A stretch of DNA of 64,000 nt, taken from contig NZ_JAHIAB010000003.1 of the NCBI RefSeq assembly GCF_018760365.1, positions 124,001 to 188,000 on the forward strand, read 5' to 3'. This document shows, in pieces, positions 36,501 through 46,632 of this stretch (within the stretch, counting starts at the first letter, position 1; each line of letters starts with the position of its first letter). The notes beneath the pieces are model-generated. The model saw only the letters and a list, made by a program, of their open reading frames with translations, made no database searches and was not told where the DNA came from. Source of the stretch: Pseudooceanicola endophyticus. Lineage in GTDB: Bacteria > Pseudomonadota > Alphaproteobacteria > Rhodobacterales > Rhodobacteraceae. The position numbers were made by a program, and so were the translations under genes.

Positions 36501-37694
36501 ATGACCACCCTTGACCATTCCCCCGATCAGGCGCGCAGCGGCTGGTGGCCCTTCGCCGCCGCCGCCTTCGCCTTCCTGGTCGCGATGATGGGGACGACGC
36601 TGCCGACGCCGATCTATGCGCTGTACGAGCAGCAGTTCCATCTTTCCCAGTTCATGATCACCGTGATCTATGCCGTCTATGCGGCGGGCGTCATCGGCGC
36701 GCTGCTGCTGACCGGCACCTGGTCCGACCAGATCGGGCGCAAGCCGCTGCTGTTCGCGGGGCTTGCGCTGTCGCTGGTCAGCGGGATCTGCTTTGCGCTT
36801 TCCGGAGGGCTTTGGGGGATCCTGCTGGCGCGGGTGCTTTCAGGTCTGTCGGCGGGGCTGTTTGCCAGCACCGCGACGGCGGCGGTGATGGATCTGGTCC
36901 CCGAGGGGCAGGAGCGCGCCGGCATCCTGACCGCCACGGGGGTGAACATGGGGGGGCTTGGCCTTGGGCCGCTGGTGGCGGGGGCCGTGGTGCAATACCT
37001 GCCCGATCCCATGCTGACGCCCTATCTGGTGCATATCGCCCTGGTGATCCTGGCCGGTCTGGCCTTCCTCACGGTGCCCGAGACGGTGGCGCGCGCCGAT
37101 CATCCCGACCTTGCGCCGCAGCGGCCCACGCTTCCTTCCGAAGTGGCGGGGGTTTTCCTGCCCGCCGCCCTTGTGGCGATTGCCGGCTTCATGGTGACGG
37201 GCTTCTATTCCGCCGTGGTGCCCAGCTTCCTGGCCGATCCCATGGGCTATCACAGCCATTTCCTTGTGGGCTTCGTCGCGGGCTTCCTGTTCCTGGCCTC
37301 CACCGCCGGTCAGATCCTGGCCGATACGCTGCCCGGGCGCAGCCATCTGAAGCTGGGCTGTGTGGTGCTGACGCTCGGGGTGCTGGTGATCGCCGCAGGG
37401 CTTTGGGCGGAAACGCTCTGGGGGCTGCTGCCGGGGACGCTGATCGCCGGGCTGGGCCATGGCCTTGCGTTCCGAAGCGGTCTGGGCGCCGTCGGCTCTG
37501 CCGCCCCGGAGGCGCGTCGCGGCAGTACCATCGCGCTTTACTTCACCATCAGCTACCTGGCGATCAGCGTGCCGGTTGTGCTGGTGGGGCTTGCGGGCCT
37601 TCTGTGGGCGCTGAAACCCGTCAGCATCGCCTTCGCTCTGCTCTCGGCGCTGCTCAGCCTGCTGGCGCTCTGGCGGATCCGCGGGCGCGACTAG
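36501..37694 (+). CDS. MFS transporter
   Basis: 397 residues with 12 predicted membrane segments. The signature between helices 2 and 3 reads GTWSDQIGRKPLL, and the pattern GLSAGLFASTATAAVMDL lies in helix 4/5. AAAGGAGATC precedes the ATG. The drug-exporter-like first half suggests efflux, but the substrate is not readable. Its stop is three bases from the stop of the convergent membrane-protein gene, with a small palindrome AGCCC-TTA-GGGCT covering both ends. Confidence 0.88.
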   Translation: MTTLDHSPDQARSGWWPFAAAAFAFLVAMMGTTLPTPIYALYEQQFHLSQFMITVIYAVYAAGVIGALLLTGTWSDQIGRKPLLFAGLALSLVSGICFALSGGLWGILLARVLSGLSAGLFASTATAAVMDLVPEGQERAGILTATGVNMGGLGLGPLVAGAVVQYLPDPMLTPYLVHIALVILAGLAFLTVPETVARADHPDLAPQRPTLPSEVAGVFLPAALVAIAGFMVTGFYSAVVPSFLADPMGYHSHFLVGFVAGFLFLASTAGQILADTLPGRSHLKLGCVVLTLGVLVIAAGLWAETLWGLLPGTLIAGLGHGLAFRSGLGAVGSAAPEARRGSTIALYFTISYLAISVPVVLVGLAGLLWALKPVSIAFALLSALLSLLALWRIRGRD

Positions 37695-37697
37695 CCC

Positions 37698-38486
37698 TTA
37701 GGGCTGGAAGCCGCCTGCGGGCTGGCCGGGCAGGGTGGTGCTGGATCCGAAACCGGGGAAGGCATCGCCTCCGGGTCCGGCGATCACCGGAGGGGAGCCG
37801 GGCCCTCCCATGGCCCCCGGGGGCGGCGCCAGCACCGGCGCATAGGGCACTCCCGGCGGGTTGATCGCGGCCAGCCCGCCATAGAGCAGCCCGATGGCCA
37901 CCAGCCAGCTGCCGGCAATGCGCCCGCCGATCCGCCCGACCCTGAGCGGCAGGCACCCCAGCAAGAGCGCGGCCGTCAGCGGCAGCCAGAGGCCAAGTCC
38001 GGCGCCCAGCAGCCGGATCGTCACATCGCCCGAGGCCGCGCTGGGGTCGTACAGCACGATGGAGGCGCCGCAGGCCGTCCCCGCCAGCAGCGCCAGCGGC
38101 GGCCCCAGCACTGGCAGGGCCCGCCAGCCCGCCAGCAGCGCCCCGCCGATGGCAAGAACCGAGGCCGGGAACAGCAGGAAATGGTGGGACGTCGCCCCGG
38201 GGATCTGGCCGATCAGCGCAAACAGCCCGCCCGAGAAAAAGATCCCCAGCCCGATCCCCGCCGCCCAGCCCAGAAAGACCGTGCCGGTGCTGCGTCGGGA
38301 CATCTGGCTCAGGGCAAGGCCCAGCCCCAGGCCCGGAACCAGGAAGGCGGGGTGCAACCCGCTTTGCATCAGCCATTGTGCCACCGGCGCCGGGGCCAGA
38401 AACCCGCAGAGCGTCAGAAGGGCCGCGCCCGTCAGGAGGCACGCAATCGCCGCCCCAAGGCGCGGGCCCAGGCCTTCAGGCCACAA
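37698..38486 (-). CDS. Integral membrane protein of unknown function, next to hupE
   Basis: About 262 residues if translation starts at the TTG overlapping the hupE stop (TTGTGGCCTGA); the start is uncertain because no ATG fits. Seven or so hydrophobic segments are visible, with two conserved-looking His (SHHFLLFP) and a Pro/Gly-rich C-terminal tail (PPGAMGGPGSPPVIAGPGG). I do not recognise the family. Translational coupling with hupE suggests a shared role, perhaps in metal handling. Confidence 0.6.
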   Translation of the reverse strand: MWPEGLGPRLGAAIACLLTGAALLTLCGFLAPAPVAQWLMQSGLHPAFLVPGLGLGLALSQMSRRSTGTVFLGWAAGIGLGIFFSGGLFALIGQIPGATSHHFLLFPASVLAIGGALLAGWRALPVLGPPLALLAGTACGASIVLYDPSAASGDVTIRLLGAGLGLWLPLTAALLLGCLPLRVGRIGGRIAGSWLVAIGLLYGGLAAINPPGVPYAPVLAPPPGAMGGPGSPPVIAGPGGDAFPGFGSSTTLPGQPAGGFQP

Positions 38487-39090
38487 GGTAGCCGATCCCG
38501 CACAGCGCAATAACCCCGCCCAGCAGACGGCAGATCCGACCCTGCCACAGCGGCCCCAGCAGCAGACCGACCCCGACACCGATGACATGGATCAGCCCTG
38601 TGGCGACAACAAAGCCCACGGCGTAATCGGCGGGGTTTGCCGCCAGCGGCAGCTCGGCCCCATGGGCATAGCCGTGACACAGCGCGAAAAAGCCGATGAT
38701 CGCAAGAGAGGCCCACTCCTGTGGTTTCCAGGCCAGCGCAATCGCCGCGCCCAGCACAAGGATCGACAGGGCGATGCCGGTCTCGATCCCGGGCACCTGA
38801 AGACCGGCAATGCCGACGATGCCGCCAATCACCATGACCATCGGGAAGGTCACGGGAAGGGTCCAGACCCGGCGCCCACCCATCTGCGCCCCCCACAGCC
38901 CGACCGAGAACATCGCCAGGAAATGATCGTAGCCGGTAAAGGGATGCTCGAACCCGGCACTCAGCCCGCCGCTGCCGGTGGGCACGATATGCGCCGAGGC
39001 ACTTTGCGCCCCCGCCAGCATCAGAAACAGAGCAAGAGGCGGCAGCGACCGAAGCGAAGGCGGCAGGGATCGGGGCAGGGAAAGCGACAT
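38476..39090 (-). CDS. hupE: HupE/UreJ family protein
   Basis: 204 residues with a signal peptide (LPPLALFLMLAGAQSASAH). The HupE/UreJ signature is FEHPFTGYDHFLAMFSVGLWG (H-P-x-G-x-D-H), with further His in CHGYAHGAELP. Six membrane segments follow. Family members are proposed nickel or cobalt permeases linked to hydrogenase or urease genes, but none is nearby here. The ATG at 39090 gives a proper signal peptide. A 110-base leader with several short complementary runs precedes it. Confidence 0.85.
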   Translation of the reverse strand: MSLSLPRSLPPSLRSLPPLALFLMLAGAQSASAHIVPTGSGGLSAGFEHPFTGYDHFLAMFSVGLWGAQMGGRRVWTLPVTFPMVMVIGGIVGIAGLQVPGIETGIALSILVLGAAIALAWKPQEWASLAIIGFFALCHGYAHGAELPLAANPADYAVGFVVATGLIHVIGVGVGLLLGPLWQGRICRLLGGVIALCGIGYLVA

Positions 39091-39924
39091 GGGCAGGCCT
39101 TTTCTGGAACGTGAACGCAGAAAGCCGTCTTCGGTCGGGAAGGGCAAGTCCCCGTTGTCCCGCAGCCCCTCACGGGGTGTCACCTTCCGCTGAGAGACGC
39201 ATCCGTGACGCGCCGCCCCGGTCTGCGTGCTTACTTTGGCAGAAGGCGGGCAAGGCGCTCCGGGCGTGACCCCTGTCTTATTCTCCGGGGGGTGCGCTGG
39301 GTCATGGACCGAAATCCCAATATCTCTCTCGCACGCATGGGCCTGTCCTGCCGGGATAGGCTGTCCGCCCTGCCTGACCGTCCCAGATTGCGCCTCCTGC
39401 ACGCCTGCCGCGCCAAGGCGCACTCTCTTGTGGTTCTGCGCTTTGGATCAGGCAGAAAATGGCATTGCCTGTCTTTGCAAAGCCTGGGGACTTGTCGACC
39501 TGCGAATTGCAAATTTCGGAAAGGGGTCGGTTCCTGCGCGGTGCAGGTCAAGATCCCGCGCTTTTGGCTCCGTGTCGGGGGCATCGGCGGGCCTGTCCCG
39601 GCTGCGGCGCAGCGCTGGGCCTGATCGGGCCCGGTCCGGCACCGGGTCCCGTTTCCCGAGGCCCGCGCATGTTCGCCTCAGCGTCCGACTTTGCGGCCCT
39701 TGGCAAGGGGCCCGTATGCCGGAACCAAGTGCTTCGGCGATCCGGGGGCCGTCGCAGGGACGCGCTGGGGACAGATCCCCTTTCCGACGCCGGCAGCATT
39801 TCGGTGGTGGCGGAGGGGAGGGTGACCTTTGGAACATTATAGGAGCATCAAGTGTTCACCAAAAGTTCCGGATCTGATCGGTGGGATCAAATGGAGAACA
39901 TCCCCGAGCGGCCCTGGGTTGGGC
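39091..39924. other. Long gene-free region between hupE and nrdF
   Basis: About 830 bases on which no reading frame shows protein-like composition. The longest open frames (39227-39877 and 39459-39842) are rich in Arg, Gly, Cys and Pro without family motifs. The right part contains less GC-rich patches (near 39490-39525). The stretch nearest hupE can form CCCC-GTGA-GGGG. It may hold the hupE promoter and possibly a small RNA, but nothing can be named. Confidence 0.45.
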
Positions 39925-39949
39925 ATGCTCCGGCCGGAAGCCGGAGCAT
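39925..39949 (-). terminator. Stem-loop at the end of the nrdHIEF transcript
   Basis: ATGCTCCGGC / GCCGGAGCAT, a 10-bp stem with a five-base loop, six bases past the nrdF stop on the minus strand. No T run follows, so it may be a 3'-end stabiliser or Rho-assisted end. Confidence 0.6.
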
Positions 39950-39955
39950 CGCGGT

Positions 39956-41102
<1,147 letters not shown>

Positions 41103-41111
41103 GAAGCCCGG

Positions 41112-43244
41112 TTACAGGGTGCAGGACACGCAGCCCTCGACCTCGGTGCCCTCAAGTGCGGTCTGGCGCAGGCGGACGTAGTAGATCGTCTTGATGCCCT
41201 TCTTCCAGGCCTGGATCTGGGCGCGGTTGATGTCGCGCGTGGTGGCCTCGGCCGGGAAGAAGAGGGTCAGCGACAGGCCCTGGTCGACGTGTTCCGTTGC
41301 CGCAGCGTAGGTGTCGATCAGCGCGTCCGGGCCAATCTCGTAGGCGTCGCGGTAGTAGGCCAGGTTCTCGTTGGTCATGAAGGGCGCAGGGTAGTAGACC
41401 CGGCCGATCTTGCCTTCCTTGCGGATCTCGATCTTCGAGACGATCGGGTGGATCGAGGAGGTCGCATTGTTGATGTAGCTGATCGAGCCGGTCGGCGGCA
41501 CCGCCTGGAGGTTGCGGTTGTAGAGGCCATGGGTCATGACTTCCGTGCGCAGTGCCTCCCAGTCGGCGCGGGTCGGCAGGGTGACATCGGCAAAGAGCGC
41601 CTGGACGCGGGCACTTTCGGGCAGCCAGTCACGGCTCGTGTACTTGTCGAAGAACGTGCCCGAGGCATAGGTCGAGGTTTCGAAACCGCGGAAGCTTTCG
41701 CCCTTTTCCCGCGCCAGTGCGCAGGAGGCGCGGATCGCGTGATAGGCGACGGCGGCAAAGTAGACCGAGGTGAACTCGATCCCCTCGGGGCTGCCGTAAT
41801 GGACATGCTCGCGCGCGAGGTAGCCGTGCAGGTTCATCTGGCCGAGGCCGATGGCGTGGCTTTCGTCATTGCCGCGGCGCACCGAGGGCACGCTGTCGAT
41901 GGCCGACATTTCCGACACGGCCGTCAGGGCGCGGATCGCCGCCTCGACCGTGGCGCCAAGGTCCGGCCCGTCCATCGCCTTGGCGATGTTGAGCGAGCCG
42001 AGGTTGCAGCTGATGTCGGTGCCGAGGTGGTCGTAGGAGAGATCGTCCTTGAAGGTCGAGGCCTCGTTGACCTGAAGGATCTCGGAGCACAGGTTCGACA
42101 TGGTGATGCGGCCCGCGATCGGGTTCATCCGGTTCACCGTGTCTTCGAACATGATGTAGGGATAGCCGCTCTCGAACTGGATCTCGGCCAGGGTCTGGAA
42201 GAAGGCGCGGGCGTTGATCTTCTTTTTGGCGATGCGCTTGTCATCGACCATCTCGGCGTATTTCTCGCTCACCGAGATTTCCGAGAAGGGCACGCCGTAG
42301 ACCTTTTCCACGTCATGGGGCGAGAAGAGGTACATCTCTTCGTTGCGCTTGGCGAGCTCGAAGGTGATGTCGGGGATCACCACGCCGAGCGAGAGCGTCT
42401 TGATGCGGATCTTCTCGTCCGCGTTCTCGCGCTTGGTGTCGAGGAAGCGCAGGATGTCGGGGTGGTGGGCATTCAGGTAGACCGCACCGGCGCCCTGGCG
42501 CGCGCCCAGCTGGTTGGCGTAGCTGAAGCTGTCTTCCAGCAGCTTCATGATCGGGATCACGCCGGAGGACTGGTTCTCGATCCCCTTGATCGGGGCGCCG
42601 TGCTCTCGGATGTTGGTCAGCATCAGGGCCACGCCGCCGCCGCGCTTGGAAAGCTGCAGCGCGGAGTTGATGCCGCGGCCGATGCTTTCCATGTTGTCCT
42701 CGAGGCGCAGCAGGAAGCAGGAGATCAGCTCTCCTCGGCTTTTCTTGCCGGCGTTCAGGAAGGTGGGGGTGGCGGGCTGGAAGCGGCCCGAGAGGATCTC
42801 TTCCATGAAGGACATTGCCAGCGCCTGATCGCCGCGTGCGAGCGCCAGCGCGCACATCACCACCCGGTCCTCGTAGCGTTCCAGGTAGCGTTTGCCGTCG
42901 CGGGTCTTCAGCGTGTAGCTGGTGTAGTACTTGAAGGCGCCCAGGAAGGTCGGGAAGCGGAACTTCTTCGCGAAGGCGGCGGCCCAGATCTCGTGCAGGA
43001 AGGCGGTCGGGTAGGCCGCCAGGACCTCGGCCTCGTAATAGCCCTGCTCGACCAGATATTCGAGCTTTTCGTCCAGCGAATGGAAGAACACCGTGTTCTG
43101 GTTGACGTGGGTCAGGAAGTACTGGCGCGCGGCCAGGCGATCGGCCTCGAAGCGGATGTTGCCGTCCGCATCATAGAGGTTCAGCATCGCGTTCAGCGCG
43201 TGGTAGTCGAGCCCCTCGGTCAGGCTGTCGTTGCGGTCGAGCAT
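41112..43244 (-). CDS. nrdE: Class Ib ribonucleotide reductase alpha subunit NrdE
   Basis: 710 residues from the ATG giving [20 protein letters not shown]; family length about 700. Active-site Cys regions are [15 protein letters not shown] and [15 protein letters not shown], and the C-terminal redox pair is GCVSCTL, which NrdH would reduce. There is no N-terminal ATP cone, as expected for NrdE. It overlaps the nrdI stop by 25 bases, so it is translationally coupled. It makes deoxyribonucleoside diphosphates in the cytoplasm without needing B12. Confidence 0.95.
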   Translation of the reverse strand: MLDRNDSLTEGLDYHALNAMLNLYDADGNIRFEADRLAARQYFLTHVNQNTVFFHSLDEKLEYLVEQGYYEAEVLAAYPTAFLHEIWAAAFAKKFRFPTFLGAFKYYTSYTLKTRDGKRYLERYEDRVVMCALALARGDQALAMSFMEEILSGRFQPATPTFLNAGKKSRGELISCFLLRLEDNMESIGRGINSALQLSKRGGGVALMLTNIREHGAPIKGIENQSSGVIPIMKLLEDSFSYANQLGARQGAGAVYLNAHHPDILRFLDTKRENADEKIRIKTLSLGVVIPDITFELAKRNEEMYLFSPHDVEKVYGVPFSEISVSEKYAEMVDDKRIAKKKINARAFFQTLAEIQFESGYPYIMFEDTVNRMNPIAGRITMSNLCSEILQVNEASTFKDDLSYDHLGTDISCNLGSLNIAKAMDGPDLGATVEAAIRALTAVSEMSAIDSVPSVRRGNDESHAIGLGQMNLHGYLAREHVHYGSPEGIEFTSVYFAAVAYHAIRASCALAREKGESFRGFETSTYASGTFFDKYTSRDWLPESARVQALFADVTLPTRADWEALRTEVMTHGLYNRNLQAVPPTGSISYINNATSSIHPIVSKIEIRKEGKIGRVYYPAPFMTNENLAYYRDAYEIGPDALIDTYAAATEHVDQGLSLTLFFPAEATTRDINRAQIQAWKKGIKTIYYVRLRQTALEGTEVEGCVSCTL

Positions 43245-43642
43245 GGGGTCCCCCAGAAGGCGGTCAGCCCGTCGCGGATACGGGCAAGGTCGGTGTCGGT
43301 GCCGGCGAGCTCGAACTTGGTGAGCATCGGCACGGCGCATTTGCGGGCGATGACATCGGCGGCCAGCCCGTAGGTGGCGCCGAAGTTGCGGTTGCCGCCG
43401 CCGATGACGCCCCGGATCAGGGCGCGGCGGGCGGGATCGTTCAGAAAGCGGATGACCTGCTTGGGCACCGCACCGCGCCCCTCGCCATCGGCGAAGGTCG
43501 GGCAGATCAGCACGTAGGGCGCGGTGATGTCGGGCATCTCCTCTTTCGGCGAGACGGGGATGCGCAGCGCCGCGCCGCCCAGCCGGGCGACGAACCGGGC
43601 GGTGTTGCCGCTGGCCGAGGAGAAATAGACGAGGCCCGCCAT
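43220..43642 (-). CDS. nrdI: Class Ib ribonucleotide reductase assembly flavodoxin NrdI
   Basis: 140 residues from the ATG giving [20 protein letters not shown]. The flavin-phosphate loop SSASGNT and [17 protein letters not shown] are NrdI hallmarks. It supplies oxidant for assembly of the dimanganese-tyrosyl radical in NrdF. It lies 11 bases after nrdH and overlaps nrdE by 25 bases. Confidence 0.93.
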   Translation of the reverse strand: MAGLVYFSSASGNTARFVARLGGAALRIPVSPKEEMPDITAPYVLICPTFADGEGRGAVPKQVIRFLNDPARRALIRGVIGGGNRNFGATYGLAADVIARKCAVPMLTKFELAGTDTDLARIRDGLTAFWGTPCSTATTA

Positions 43643-43653
43643 CGGGACGCCGA

Positions 43654-43878
43654 TCAGGCGGCGAGGCGGCCGATCATGTCGGGGCGGAAGCCCGACCAGT
43701 GATCTTCGCCGGCGATCACGACGGGGGCCTGGCGATAGCCCAGCTCGGTCACGCGGGCCATGGCTTCGGCGTCCTGGGTCAGGTCGACGACCTCGTAGGA
43801 CAGGCCCTTGGCATCCAGCGCGCGGGTGGTGGCGGTGCATTGCACGCAGGCGGGTTTGGAATAGACGGTGATGCTCAT
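43654..43878 (-). CDS. nrdH: Glutaredoxin-like protein NrdH
   Basis: 74 residues, the usual NrdH size. Redox motif C11-V-Q-C14 in [14 protein letters not shown], cis-Pro in RQAPVVI, and C-terminal [12 protein letters not shown] match NrdH redoxins, which accept electrons from thioredoxin reductase and reduce NrdE. First gene of the operon. GAGGA precedes the ATG. The leader upstream holds a cobalamin riboswitch. Confidence 0.94.
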   Translation of the reverse strand: MSITVYSKPACVQCTATTRALDAKGLSYEVVDLTQDAEAMARVTELGYRQAPVVIAGEDHWSGFRPDMIGRLAA

Positions 43879-43992
43879 CGCGGCGTCCTCATGGTCCTGG
43901 AAGGGAAGGACGCAGGCCAACCGGACGGCCTCGCCGTCAGATCCACCTTAGATGCGCCCCCGAACCCTCCGTTCGTGGTCAAATCCTGTGCT

Positions 43993-44158
43993 CCTGGCAG
44001 GTCTCCTGGCTTGCGGCCTGCTCCCGTTCCGCCGGTCCGGAGCCCCGGTGGCAGTCGGGCCCGTGCGGACCGCTCACAGTTGCGGGGGCAGCTTCGGCTT
44101 TGACAGTGGAGTCGCACCGAATTCCCATTTTCACCGGGGCAAGCCCCGGCACCTGAAG
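43993..44158 (-). promoter_or_regulatory. Cobalamin (B12) riboswitch upstream of nrdHIEF
   Basis: On the minus strand the leader reads CTTCAGGTGCC, then AATGGGAATTCGGTGCGACTCC, GCTGCCCCCGCAACTGTGAG, ACTGCCACC and finally GCAAGCCAGGAGACCTGCC, all canonical cobalamin-aptamer blocks. CAGGT/ACCTG closes P1. It ends about 115 bases before the nrdH ATG. That interval contains two hairpins (CGAAC-GGAGG-GTTCG near 43961-43975 and GACGGC-GAG-GCCGTC near 43924-43938), possible expression-platform elements. Binding of B12 should turn the operon down. Confidence 0.96.
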
Positions 44159-44294
44159 CGGCTACATGTAGACAGGAGCTTGGCGGCAACGTCAATATGC
44201 TGATTTCGCGGGGCCGCTTTTTCGCCTTCCGGCCTTGCGGGACAAGGGCTTTGCGGCACGGTCGCGCGACGGATCGGAAGGGGGGAGAGGAAGG

Positions 44295-44370
44295 TGGTAG
44301 GCCCGGCAGGATTCGAACCCGCAACCAAAGCGTTATGAGCGCTCTGCTCTAACCGTTGAGCTACAGGCCC
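44295..44370 (-). tRNA. tRNA with CAT anticodon, probably tRNA-Ile2 (lysidine-modified)
   Basis: A 76-base cloverleaf including an encoded CCA. Acceptor GGGCCTG pairs with CGGGCCT (first pair G-T), D arm GCTC...GAGC, anticodon stem GAGCG/CGCTT around loop CTCATAA, T arm GCGGG-TTCGAAT-CCTGC. The TTAGAGCAG start and CTCATAACGC loop context resemble bacterial minor tRNA-Ile with CAT rather than elongator or initiator Met. The isotype call is by similarity. Confidence 0.9.
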
Positions 44371-44515
44371 GTCCGGAACTACCGATAGGCGGCGGCGCGG
44401 CGGCGGTCAAGCCGATGCGGGGAGCTTCCCCTGCGCCGTCCCCGGAATGGCGTTGCACGGGGGCAGGGGATGGGCTAACCGGAGCCAAATTTTGCCGCCG
44501 GGGAAGGAACCAGCG

Positions 44516-45556
44516 ATGAGCGAGAGCAAGAACGGCATCACCTACGCCGACGCGGGCGTCGACATCGACGCCGGGAACGAACTGGTCGAACGCATCAAGC
44601 CGGCGGCCAAGCGGACCAGCCGTCCGGGCACCATGTCGGGCCTTGGCGGCTTCGGCGCGCTGTTCGACCTGAAGGGCGCGGGCTACGAGGATCCGATCCT
44701 GGTCGCGGCCACCGACGGCGTGGGCACCAAGCTGCGCATCGCCATCGACACTGGCCATGTCGACACCATCGGCATCGACCTGGTAGCAATGTGCGTCAAC
44801 GACCTGGTCTGCCAGGGCGCCGAGCCGCTGTTCTTCCTGGACTACTTCGCCACCGGCAAGCTGGAGCTGGAACAGGCGACCGCGATCATCAACGGCATCG
44901 CCAAGGGCTGCGAGCTGTCGGGCGCGGCGCTGATCGGCGGTGAGACCGCCGAGATGCCCGGAATGTACCACAAGGGCGATTTCGACCTGGCGGGCTTTGC
45001 CGTCGGCGCAATGGAGCGCGGCGAGGATCTGCCCAAGAACGTGGCTGCGGGCGACGTGCTGCTGGGCCTGGCCTCTGACGGGGTGCATTCCAACGGCTAC
45101 TCGCTGGTGCGCAAGATCGTCGAGCTTTCGGGCCTCGGCTGGGATGCGGCCTGCCCCTGGGGTGAAGGCTCGCTGGGCGAGCTGCTGCTGACCCCGACCC
45201 GTCTTTACGTGAAGAACAGCCTCGCAGCGGTGCGGGCCGGCGGCGTCCATGCCCTGGCCCATATCACCGGCGGCGGCCTGACCGAGAACCTGCCCCGCGT
45301 GCTTGATGGCCTGGGCGCAGAGATCGACTTTGCCTCCTGGGAAAAGCCCGGCGTCTTCAAGTGGCTGCAATCCGTTGGCGGCATCGCCGAGCGCGAGATG
45401 CTGAAGACCTTCAACTACGGCATCGGCATGGTGCTGGTGGTCGATCCCGCCCGCGCCGAAGCGCTGGAAGCGCTGCTCTCGGAGGCCGGCGAGACCGTCT
45501 GCCGTCTGGGCACGGTGACCGAGGCTGCCGGCATCACCTACACCAACCTCGACTGA
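44516..45556 (+). CDS. purM: Phosphoribosylformylglycinamidine cyclo-ligase (AIR synthetase)
   Basis: 346 residues, the PurM length. [15 protein letters not shown] near the N-terminus is diagnostic, followed by [14 protein letters not shown] (ATP site), [20 protein letters not shown] and [19 protein letters not shown] precedes the chosen ATG. It closes the imidazole ring in purine synthesis (FGAM to AIR, with ATP). purN follows nine bases after, forming a two-gene operon ended by the hairpin at 46167. Confidence 0.97.
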   Translation: MSESKNGITYADAGVDIDAGNELVERIKPAAKRTSRPGTMSGLGGFGALFDLKGAGYEDPILVAATDGVGTKLRIAIDTGHVDTIGIDLVAMCVNDLVCQGAEPLFFLDYFATGKLELEQATAIINGIAKGCELSGAALIGGETAEMPGMYHKGDFDLAGFAVGAMERGEDLPKNVAAGDVLLGLASDGVHSNGYSLVRKIVELSGLGWDAACPWGEGSLGELLLTPTRLYVKNSLAAVRAGGVHALAHITGGGLTENLPRVLDGLGAEIDFASWEKPGVFKWLQSVGGIAEREMLKTFNYGIGMVLVVDPARAEALEALLSEAGETVCRLGTVTEAAGITYTNLD

Positions 45557-45565
45557 GGCGGTCCG

Positions 45566-46144
45566 GTGAACACGCAGAAAAAAGTCGCCATCCTGCTGTC
45601 GGGTGGCGGATCCAACATGGTCAAGCTGGTCGAGTCCATGGGGCCCGATCATCCGGCGCGGCCCGTGCTGGTGATGTCGAACGACCCGCAGGCGGGCGGT
45701 CTGCAGAAGGCCGCCGCCCTGGGGGTGGCCACCGATGCCGTCGATCACCGTCCCTTCGGCAAGGATCGCGCCGCCTTCGAGGCGGCGCTGATCGAAAAGC
45801 TGGATGCGGTGCAGCCCGACATCATCTGCCTGGCCGGTTTCATGCGCATCCTGACCGAGGGCTTCATCCGCCATTACGAGGGCCGGATGCTGAACATCCA
45901 CCCATCGCTGCTGCCCAAGTACAAGGGCCTGCACACCCATGCCCGCGCCCTTGAGGCCGGTGACACGGAAGCGGGCTGCTCGGTGCACGAGGTGACGGCG
46001 GAGCTGGATGACGGTCCGATCCTGGGCCAGGCCCGGGTCGCGATCCTGCCCGGCGACACGCCCGAGACCCTTGCCGCCCGGGTTCTGGTGGAAGAGCACA
46101 AGCTTTACCCCGCAATGCTGCGGGAATTCGCCACCCGGGGCTGA
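45566..46144 (+). CDS. purN: Phosphoribosylglycinamide formyltransferase
   Basis: 192 residues from a GTG start nine bases after purM. Motifs are VAILLSGGGSNM (phosphate loop), GFMRIL, and NIHPSLLPKYKGLHTH with the catalytic Asn-His, then CSVHEVTAELDDGP containing the conserved Asp. It transfers formyl from 10-formyl-tetrahydrofolate to GAR. Size and motif order are normal for PurN. Confidence 0.96.
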   Translation: MNTQKKVAILLSGGGSNMVKLVESMGPDHPARPVLVMSNDPQAGGLQKAAALGVATDAVDHRPFGKDRAAFEAALIEKLDAVQPDIICLAGFMRILTEGFIRHYEGRMLNIHPSLLPKYKGLHTHARALEAGDTEAGCSVHEVTAELDDGPILGQARVAILPGDTPETLAARVLVEEHKLYPAMLREFATRG

Positions 46145-46166
46145 CCCCAGCCGGGGCACGGAATGG

Positions 46167-46203
46167 AAAAGGGCCCGCCGGGAGAGAACCGGCGGGCCCT
46201 TTT
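46167..46203. terminator. Bidirectional intrinsic terminator after purN
   Basis: AAAAGGGCCCGCCGG-GAGAGAA-CCGGCGGGCCCTTTT, a perfect 15-bp stem between purN and the convergent small-protein gene. A/T tracts flank both sides, so it works on both strands. Confidence 0.92.
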
Positions 46204-46222
46204 GCCTTTCGGCGCGGGTGGT

Positions 46223-46399
46223 TCAGCGCAGGGCTTCGATATTGCCCGCATTGCCGCGCCAGCCGATTTGCGGCGTGGTGCTGTCCTGCGGGAACAGGGC
46301 AGAGCCCAGCAGCAGGACGGCGAGGGCGGCGGCGGCCACGACGGCGCCAAGCGGCAGACGATGCGGCACGCTGTAGGTCAGGGCGATCTGAGTCGACAT
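46223..46399 (-). CDS. Small single-span membrane protein, unknown function
   Basis: 58 residues: MSTQIALTYSVPHRLPLGAV, a hydrophobic segment around 18-36 (VVAAAALAVLLLGSALF), then a short tail ending NIEALR. AGGA (in AAAGGACTGCC) sits at good distance upstream of the ATG, and the strong bidirectional terminator lies just after the stop. These signals support a real gene despite its size. I do not recognise the family. Its promoter would be in the 230-base gap shared with divergent rnd. Confidence 0.65.
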   Translation of the reverse strand: MSTQIALTYSVPHRLPLGAVVAAAALAVLLLGSALFPQDSTTPQIGWRGNAGNIEALR

Positions 46400-46632
46400 T
46401 GGCAGTCCTTTCAGGGTGGGCCCCCGAAAGCGTCGGGGGGGGGCTGGGATTGCCCAAGCAGATAACGCGACTTCGCTTCTAACGGAAATGAATGATTGAT
46501 CGGTTTTGCATCACGAATTCTGATGGCGTGTGATCTCGGCGCCGGTGCCGGCCTTGGGAGGAGCAGGGCGGCTTTTCAATCCCCCTCCGATGCAATATGC
46601 CTGACCAATAACCCGAGGCGGCAGACCGACGA

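Noticed and set aside
39120-39180. GGGACA-like runs in the hupE leader, considered as a NiCo or cobalamin riboswitch
   Set aside because: Only isolated short matches; the conserved cobalamin blocks and a four-way junction are not found.
39165-39215. ACGGGGTG ... CTGAGA, reminiscent of a TPP riboswitch
   Set aside because: The rest of the THI element (the ACCC and TGAACCTGAT blocks) is absent and no thiamine gene follows.
39227-39877. Open frame of 216 codons in the gap before nrdF
   Set aside because: Composition is Arg/Gly/Cys/Pro-rich with no ribosome site or motif; overlapping open frames exist on both strands, as expected for GC-rich noncoding DNA.
45864-46457. Minus-strand open frame of 197 codons across the purN end
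   Set aside because: Antisense to purN and crosses a perfect terminator; the 58-residue frame within its span fits the signals better.
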